The notes under the pieces: generated by a model
What the model saw: the letters and a program-made list of their open reading frames with translations, nothing else
What the model was told of the DNA's origin: nothing
The model's database searches: none
Assembly (NCBI GenBank): GCA_047921075.1
Contig: JBLRWS010000080.1
Location: 1-10,431 of the forward strand
Reading direction: 5' to 3'
Source of the DNA: JBLRWS01 sp047921075
GTDB lineage: Bacteria; Bacteroidota; Rhodothermia; Balneolales; Balneolaceae
Length of the DNA stretch: 10,431 bases
Shown: positions 5,976 to 10,431 of the stretch, one piece after another
Numbering within the stretch: the stretch's first letter is position 1
Layout: each line of letters starts with the position of its first letter
Made by a program: the position numbers and the translations under genes

Positions 5976-8057
5976 ATGGCAGCTAAGAAACAGAGTAGTA
6001 CATCGATTGATTGGAAAGAGATCGCCCAATGGATGCTTTTATCACGAGCAATGGACGAGAAAGAAGAGAACGAACTGGTGCCCGATAAAAAGGTTCTCTA
6101 TCAGTTCTCTGCACGCGGCCACGAGCTGGCGCAGATGCTTCTGGGCAAGCATTTAACGCATCCGAAGGATGCTGCCAGTGCATACTATCGTTCGCGCCCG
6201 CTGATGCTCTCCCTCGGGCTTGACCTTGAAGATGCCATGGCCTCGCCGATGGGTAAATCGGGCGGGTATAGCGATGGCCGGGATATTGGAGTGGTGTGCA
6301 ATATGGCCGCTAAAAACGGAGTAAAAGTGCTGCCCATGGCCGGGGATGTAGGCTCGCAGTACACCCCCGCAGTAGGTTGGGCACAGGCCATTGAGTACCG
6401 GCGTACGGTACTGAAAGATTCTGAATATGATGGCGCTATTTCTGTGATTCTGGGTGGCGACGGCTCCGTAGCTACCAATGGATTCTGGTCGGCACTGACC
6501 ATGGCAACCACACTCAATCTTCCGGTCTTGTTTTTTATTGAAGACAACGGCTATGGAATTTCCGTTGAGAGCCATTTTCAAACGCCCGGTGCCAATATCG
6601 CAAATAACCTTCGCTCATTTAAAAATCTAAACATTCTGGATGGCGACGGCACGGAGCCGGAAGAGGCAAACGAACACATCGAGAAAGCTGTCAGCTACGT
6701 ACGTAGCCGTAAAGGGCCTGTGCTGTTACGTCTTACCGTACCGCGACTGAATGGCCACTCCTATCAGGATAATCAATCCTACAAGGAGAAAAAGCTGATC
6801 GAGCAGGAGAAAAAGCGCGACCCGCTCACGAAATTGAAATCGTTCTTGGTGCCATCCATCCTCTCAAAAAAAGAGTGGAGTACTCTTGAGAGTGATGCGT
6901 CCGCAACCATTGATTCGGTAGCCGAGCGGGCATGGAATCGGGATGATCCGGACGCGGATAAAATCCATGACTTTGTTTTTGCCGATACCGGAAAGGATGG
7001 AGAACCCATCATTCAAAAAGTTGGCGGCCTTGCGGCAGAGGGTGTGGAATTGCCTAAAACAACCGAACAACCTTCCTCTGGAAAACAGCGAATTAATATT
7101 GTTGAGTCGATCCGAAAAACGCTTGAATCAGAGTTGAAGGCCAATGACCGTCTGGTGGTATTTGGCGAGGATGTGGGCGCAAAAGGCGGCGTACACGCTG
7201 CCACGATGGGACTCCAAAAAGCATTTGGTGAAGAGCGGGTGTTTGATACCAGTTTGTCGGAAGAGGGTATTGTTGGCCGTGCCGTTGGCCTGGCCTATGC
7301 AGGGTTGATGCCGGTAGCTGAAATTCAGTTTCGGAAATATGCCGATCCTGCTACCGAACAGATCAAAAATTGCGGCACCATCCGATGGCGTACAGCCAAT
7401 AAATTTGCGGCGCCAATGGTGATTCGCATGCCCGGTGGGTTTGCCAAGTGCGGCGATCCCTGGCATAGTGAGTCTAACGAGGTGTTTTTCGCTCACATCG
7501 TAGGCTGGCAGGTTGCCTATCCCTCCAATGCCGAAGATGCCGCTGGCCTTCTGCGAACGGCAATGCGCGACAACAACCCCACGATTTTCTTTGAGCACCG
7601 AAACCTGCTCGACAGCAAATATGCACGGCGGCCCTATCCCGGCGATGAGTTTGCACTGCCCTTTGGCAAAGGAAACGTACTGCAGGAAGGAGATCGGGTT
7701 ACGGTGGTTACATGGGGTGCCATGTGCGAACGGTGCGAAAATGTAGCCGCAACGTTTGGCAGTGATGTTGAAGTGATCGACCTGCGAACCATTATGCCGT
7801 GGGACCGCGATCTGGTATACCAATCGGTTCGGAAAACCAACCGCTGCCTGATTGTGCACGAAGATACACGAACGGCCGGCTTCGGCGCCGAAATAGCCGC
7901 GGCTATTACAGATGATTGCTTCACAGACCTTGATGCGCCTGTGAAACGATGCACCATGCCGGACATTCCGGTTCCTTATAATGTGGGGTTGATGAACCGT
8001 GTTTTGCCGAGCGAGGAGACCATCAAAAAAGAGATAGAGGGCATCCTGGAGTTTTAA
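5976..8057 (+). CDS. Fused alpha/beta E1 component of a thiamine-diphosphate 2-oxo acid dehydrogenase (branched-chain type)
   Basis: Decarboxylates a 2-oxo acid on thiamine diphosphate and transfers the acyl group to the lipoyl domain of an E2 partner. The 693-aa chain joins both E1 subunits. The alpha part (about 10-300) has the ThDP/Mg site GGDGS (160-164) ending at EDNGYG (189-194), and RSRPLMLSLGLDLEDAM plus SDGRDIGVV before it. A charged linker of about 70 residues follows. The beta part (about 375-693) has FGEDVGAKGGVHAATMGL, SEEGIVG with the ThDP-activating Glu429, GDPWHSES with the conserved His497, and VIDLRTIMPWD and VHEDTRTAGFGAE of the C-terminal domain. Such fusions are common in Bacteroidota. 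ATG at 5976 is chosen; an upstream TTG at 5937 lies inside the aminotransferase gene. The gap to that gene is 2 nt, so they are almost surely co-transcribed. No E2 or E3 gene is in the window. Branched-chain rather than pyruvate specificity is likely but unproven. Confidence 0.9.
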   Translation: MAAKKQSSTSIDWKEIAQWMLLSRAMDEKEENELVPDKKVLYQFSARGHELAQMLLGKHLTHPKDAASAYYRSRPLMLSLGLDLEDAMASPMGKSGGYSDGRDIGVVCNMAAKNGVKVLPMAGDVGSQYTPAVGWAQAIEYRRTVLKDSEYDGAISVILGGDGSVATNGFWSALTMATTLNLPVLFFIEDNGYGISVESHFQTPGANIANNLRSFKNLNILDGDGTEPEEANEHIEKAVSYVRSRKGPVLLRLTVPRLNGHSYQDNQSYKEKKLIEQEKKRDPLTKLKSFLVPSILSKKEWSTLESDASATIDSVAERAWNRDDPDADKIHDFVFADTGKDGEPIIQKVGGLAAEGVELPKTTEQPSSGKQRINIVESIRKTLESELKANDRLVVFGEDVGAKGGVHAATMGLQKAFGEERVFDTSLSEEGIVGRAVGLAYAGLMPVAEIQFRKYADPATEQIKNCGTIRWRTANKFAAPMVIRMPGGFAKCGDPWHSESNEVFFAHIVGWQVAYPSNAEDAAGLLRTAMRDNNPTIFFEHRNLLDSKYARRPYPGDEFALPFGKGNVLQEGDRVTVVTWGAMCERCENVAATFGSDVEVIDLRTIMPWDRDLVYQSVRKTNRCLIVHEDTRTAGFGAEIAAAITDDCFTDLDAPVKRCTMPDIPVPYNVGLMNRVLPSEETIKKEIEGILEF

Positions 8058-8154
8058 CGTGGTGTAATGCTTTAAAATTCATGAAAAGCTCACGCTGATT
8101 CCGTATTCTAAAACTCCGTAAGCAGTCGGGCTGATCGGAAGAAAAAACCCTGTT
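8058..8154. other. Short intergenic gap before the sensor kinase gene
   Basis: 97 bp with no ORF and no hairpin followed by a T tract, so no terminator is seen for the E1 transcript. A purine-rich GGAAGAAAAAA lies too far upstream of the ATG at 8155 to be a normal Shine-Dalgarno. Read-through into the kinase gene is possible; a separate promoter cannot be recognised. Confidence 0.4.
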
Positions 8155-9999
8155 ATGCGCCTTGTAACCAAATTACTTGTCAGCTTCATCACGGTTGCTG
8201 TGTTGGTGCTCATCACCGGTTCATTTTCATACTATCTGAGTGAGACCATCAAAAATGATCTTATCGTAGAGAGTAACGAAACGACCACCGAGTTGCAGCG
8301 AATTACCGATATGACGGTGACACTTCAGAATTCCCTTCTGTACTTGCGAAATTATGTTACAGAGAGAGGAAAAGTTCGTGCAGGGGATGAATCGCTCACT
8401 ACAGCTTCGCAGCTGCGCACATCGGAGGAGAATGTACTGCGAAATTTAGAAGAGTTTGAGCTCCATCTGAATGTGGCAATGGTGGATTCCAGAAATCATA
8501 ATTTCTCCTCTGTAGAACTAAGTGATGTACATTTATCGATGCATCAGCTTTTGGATTCGTTGCAGTCGGCATTTGATCCATACCAGACATTAACTCTTGA
8601 ACTCATCGAGCTGGAGCGGGAGGCGGCATATGGCGAAGAGGTTTTTAACGTAACGATTGAGCCCTATTTTCGGAATACATTGCTGCCACTGTTGCAAAAC
8701 CTGCGGGGCAATTCGGCTGCTTTTGTTGCCCTGCAGCAGGTAGAGCTGGAAGAGCGTGCAGAGCGAACAGCGAATATCATAATCACCATCACCATTTTAG
8801 CTTTTGCACTATCGCTGTTTTTGGCATTCATTACGTATAGTTCGATCGCAAAACCGCTCAAAGAAATATCCACAGTAACAAGAGAAGTAGGACGGGGCAA
8901 TTTGGATAAAAGAATTGCGATATCGTCGAATGATGAGCTGGGCTATCTTGCCGACTCCTTTAATACCATGGCAGAGAATCTGAGCAAGAGCATGGTATCC
9001 CGCTCCTATGTGAATAACATTGTACAGTCGATGGGGGATATGTTGATGGTTGCCGATTCAAAAGGGGACGTGAAGCTGTCGAATAAAATGGTGTACGAGA
9101 AGCTGGGCTATTCCGAACGGAAACTGGAAGATTTTAAGATATGGGAGCTATTTAACGAAGCAGACCGTGAGAATATCTTCAACTTGTTTCATGATTCAGA
9201 CCGGGATATTTCCACCAACGAGACAATTATAGTAACCTATGATCAAGACGAGATACCGGTCATTTTCTCGTTTAACAAGGTGGAAGATGAGCTGAAAGAT
9301 GAGAACAACTGGGTATTTGTTTTTAGCGATGTATCGAAGCTTAAAGAGGCGGAGCAAAAAATTACGGCATCCCTCCATGAAAAGAACATTTTACTGGCCG
9401 AGATACACCATCGTGTAAAAAACAACCTGGCGGTTATATCGGGCCTTTTACAGATGCAGATGTGGAATATCGAGAATGAGAATGCCCGGGAAGCGTTGCT
9501 GCAAAGCCAGCTCCGTATTCAGTCCATTGCATTGGTGCATGAGAAATTATACAAAAACGATACGTTTGCCGAGATCCTGATTTCCGAATTTATCGAAGAG
9601 CTGGTCGAAACCGTGGCTGCCTCCACATCCAACCCCGATAAAAATATACAGATTGTATATGATCTGGAGCCGGTAAAAATGAATATCAATCAGGCCATAC
9701 CGTTTTCACTTTTGGTGAATGAGTGCATTGTAAACGCCTATAAGCATGCGTTTCCAGAGCGTAAAGATGGCGAGATCCGTGTAATGTTAGTCCGCAACGG
9801 CTCGTCGATTGAGGTGGAAATTACGGACGACGGAATTGGCTTACCCGATCACTTCGATATTCAATCAGAAAGTTCACTCGGTGTTACGCTGATCCGTACG
9901 CTGGTTAATCAGTTAAAAGGAGAAGCGGACTATATTCGGGATAAAGAGACAACCGGCACCCGGTTTGCAATGCGCTTTAAGCTGGATGAGGAGGATTGA
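8155..9999 (+). CDS. Membrane-bound sensor histidine kinase: HAMP, PAS, HisKA_2, HATPase_c
   Basis: A 614-aa inner-membrane sensor kinase that should autophosphorylate on histidine and pass the phosphate to a response regulator. Order: TM1 (about 7-27), a mostly helical extracytoplasmic domain (about 28-206) that could be a four-helix-bundle sensor, TM2 (about 207-228), HAMP (about 229-281, ending in DELGYLADSFNTMAENL), a PAS domain (about 285-396), HisKA_2 (from about 409) with EIHHRVKNNL, and a C-terminal ATPase domain. The phosphoacceptor is His419 by alignment with the HRVKNNL motif; His418 is adjacent. The N box is ECIVNAYKHAF (Asn527), the G1 box is DDGIG (558-562), and SLGVTLIRTLVNQL follows. 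HisKA_2 kinases typically lack a classical DHp X-region and often work with stand-alone regulators. No response regulator lies in the window, so it is an orphan here. The signal sensed is unknown. Confidence 0.92.
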   Translation: MRLVTKLLVSFITVAVLVLITGSFSYYLSETIKNDLIVESNETTTELQRITDMTVTLQNSLLYLRNYVTERGKVRAGDESLTTASQLRTSEENVLRNLEEFELHLNVAMVDSRNHNFSSVELSDVHLSMHQLLDSLQSAFDPYQTLTLELIELEREAAYGEEVFNVTIEPYFRNTLLPLLQNLRGNSAAFVALQQVELEERAERTANIIITITILAFALSLFLAFITYSSIAKPLKEISTVTREVGRGNLDKRIAISSNDELGYLADSFNTMAENLSKSMVSRSYVNNIVQSMGDMLMVADSKGDVKLSNKMVYEKLGYSERKLEDFKIWELFNEADRENIFNLFHDSDRDISTNETIIVTYDQDEIPVIFSFNKVEDELKDENNWVFVFSDVSKLKEAEQKITASLHEKNILLAEIHHRVKNNLAVISGLLQMQMWNIENENAREALLQSQLRIQSIALVHEKLYKNDTFAEILISEFIEELVETVAASTSNPDKNIQIVYDLEPVKMNINQAIPFSLLVNECIVNAYKHAFPERKDGEIRVMLVRNGSSIEVEITDDGIGLPDHFDIQSESSLGVTLIRTLVNQLKGEADYIRDKETTGTRFAMRFKLDEED

Positions 10000-10000
10000 A

Positions 10001-10075
10001 GTGGGAAGCTATTTGATACATCGAAATTTTATGAATGGTATTCTGAAGCACCTGGATATACCGTTTGATGCATAA
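10001..10075 (+). CDS. Possible 24-residue small ORF directly after the kinase gene
   Basis: GTG at 10001 opens a 24-codon frame ending with TAA at 10073-10075; an internal ATG at 10031 would leave 14 residues (MNGILKHLDIPFDA). The purine tract GAGGAGGA at 9988-9995 lies just upstream and is a better Shine-Dalgarno than that of any main gene here, but it is also the coding sequence for the acidic end of the kinase (DEED). The start is 1 nt after the kinase stop. No similarity recognised; chance is quite likely. Confidence 0.2.
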   Translation: MGSYLIHRNFMNGILKHLDIPFDA

Positions 10076-10210
10076 AAATCCTCTCCCCGGCGTTCTGGCA
10101 GGGTCTGCCGTGGATGAGGTTTGAGCCACGACAGTACTTTTCTCGCCATTCCTTGTTGTACGTGCCAAATGATAAAAGCACTGATTCCGAATAAGGAGAT
10201 ACCCGGAAAT
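10076..10210. other. Intergenic stretch between kinase and tRNA terminator
   Basis: No convincing gene is seen on either strand. A small hairpin GGCAG-ggt-CTGCC lies at 10097-10109 but has no T tract after it, so it is not a recognisable terminator for the kinase gene. Minus-strand frames here have unremarkable, low-complexity translations. Confidence 0.4.
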
Positions 10211-10242
10211 AAAAAATCCCTAACTCCAGATGGAACCAGGGA
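10211..10242 (-). terminator. Rho-independent terminator of the tRNA-His/tRNA-Glu unit
   Basis: On the minus strand, starting 7 nt after the encoded CCA of tRNA-Glu, the sequence TCCCTGGTTCCA pairs with TGGAGTTAGGGA. This is a stem of 11-12 bp including three G-U pairs with a 2-4 nt loop, followed by six T residues. Position and direction fit termination of the tRNA transcript. Confidence 0.88.
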
Positions 10243-10249
10243 CTTTCTT

Positions 10250-10325
10250 TGGTACCGCGTACGGGATTTGAACCCGTGCTACCGCCGTGAAAGGGCGGCG
10301 TCCTAGACCCCTAGACGAACGCGGC
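10250..10325 (-). tRNA. tRNA-Glu (anticodon TTC), CCA encoded
   Basis: The minus strand folds as a complete cloverleaf. The acceptor GCCGCGT pairs with ACGCGGT (closing pair G1-U72), the D arm is GTCTAGGGGTCTAGGAC, the anticodon stem is CCGCC/GGCGG around the loop CTTTCAC (anticodon TTC), and the T arm is ACGGG TTCGAAT CCCGT. Discriminator A73 is followed by CCA at 10252-10250. It closely resembles bacterial tRNA-Glu, for example in the stretch CCGCCCTTTCACGGCGG. Confidence 0.96.
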
Positions 10326-10368
10326 GTGATGATGTAATGATTCCGGCTGGAACCGAGTAAAAAAAACG

Positions 10369-10431
10369 GGAGCCCAATGGGAATTGAACCCACGGCCTCC
10401 AGGGCCACAACCTGGCGCTCTAACCGACTGA
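10369..10431 (-). tRNA. tRNA-His (anticodon GTG), 5' part cut by the window edge
   Basis: The minus strand gives a D arm ending TCAGTCGGTTAGAGC, an anticodon stem CCAGG/CCTGG around TTGTGGC (anticodon GTG), a T arm GTGGG TTCAATT CCCAT with a G-U closing pair, and the acceptor 3' strand TGGGCTC. The discriminator is C73, as expected for a tRNA-His that pairs with the extra G-1. The next bases are CG and a T tract, so CCA is not encoded, unlike in the neighbouring tRNA-Glu. The first 10 or so bases lie beyond the window. It is 43 bp upstream of tRNA-Glu on the same strand and probably in the same transcript. Confidence 0.94.

Noticed and set aside
7128..7859. 243-codon open frame antisense to the E1 beta part
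   Set aside because: Shadow of a strongly conserved coding region; rich in Cys/His/Arg as expected from reverse-frame translation.
10097..10109. Hairpin GGCAG/CTGCC as terminator of the kinase gene
   Set aside because: Only a 5-bp stem with a 3-nt loop and no following T tract.
10121..10306. 61-codon + strand frame near the right end
   Set aside because: Runs through the tRNA terminator and into tRNA-Glu on the opposite strand, so it is not a gene.

Overview
The window looks like a chromosomal segment of a Bacteroidota/Balneolota-type bacterium of moderate GC content. This is inferred from four things: the fused E1 alpha/beta 2-oxo acid dehydrogenase, a CobB-type sirtuin without zinc cysteines, a HisKA_2 histidine kinase, and the near absence of Shine-Dalgarno sequences before the main genes. 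Nothing in it looks like a phage, transposon, CRISPR array or plasmid. It reads as ordinary core or near-core metabolism, with a few odd proteins.

Layout. A rho-independent terminator at 22-53 closes an upstream gene. Three genes follow on the + strand: an unusually long acyl-CoA dehydrogenase (175-1698), a class III sirtuin (1724-2422) and an SGNH-fold protein that has lost most of its catalytic signature (2415-3299, overlapping the sirtuin by 8 nt). They meet head-on, with no spacer, a minus-strand pair: an SDR oxidoreductase (4703-4008) and a secreted or outer-membrane glycine-rich protein (3959-3300). A 148-bp divergent promoter region (4704-4851) carries two 10-bp palindromes with the same core. 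It separates the SDR from a + strand pair: a HisC-like aminotransferase (4852-5973) and, 2 nt further on, a fused alpha/beta E1 dehydrogenase (5976-8057). A membrane-bound PAS/HisKA_2 sensor kinase follows (8155-9999). The right end is a minus-strand tRNA-His/tRNA-Glu unit, with a strong terminator after tRNA-Glu.

How the genes may work together (inference). The aminotransferase and the E1 enzyme could act in sequence: amino acid to 2-oxo acid, then, with E2/E3 encoded elsewhere, to acyl-CoA. The acyl-CoA dehydrogenase acts on acyl-CoAs, and the CobB-like sirtuin, which keeps the Tyr/Arg pair for acidic acyl-lysine, could remove acyl marks that such CoA esters leave on proteins. The tightly linked SGNH-like protein is the most puzzling gene: it keeps the serine, but the Gly, Asn and His positions of the SGNH signature are all replaced.
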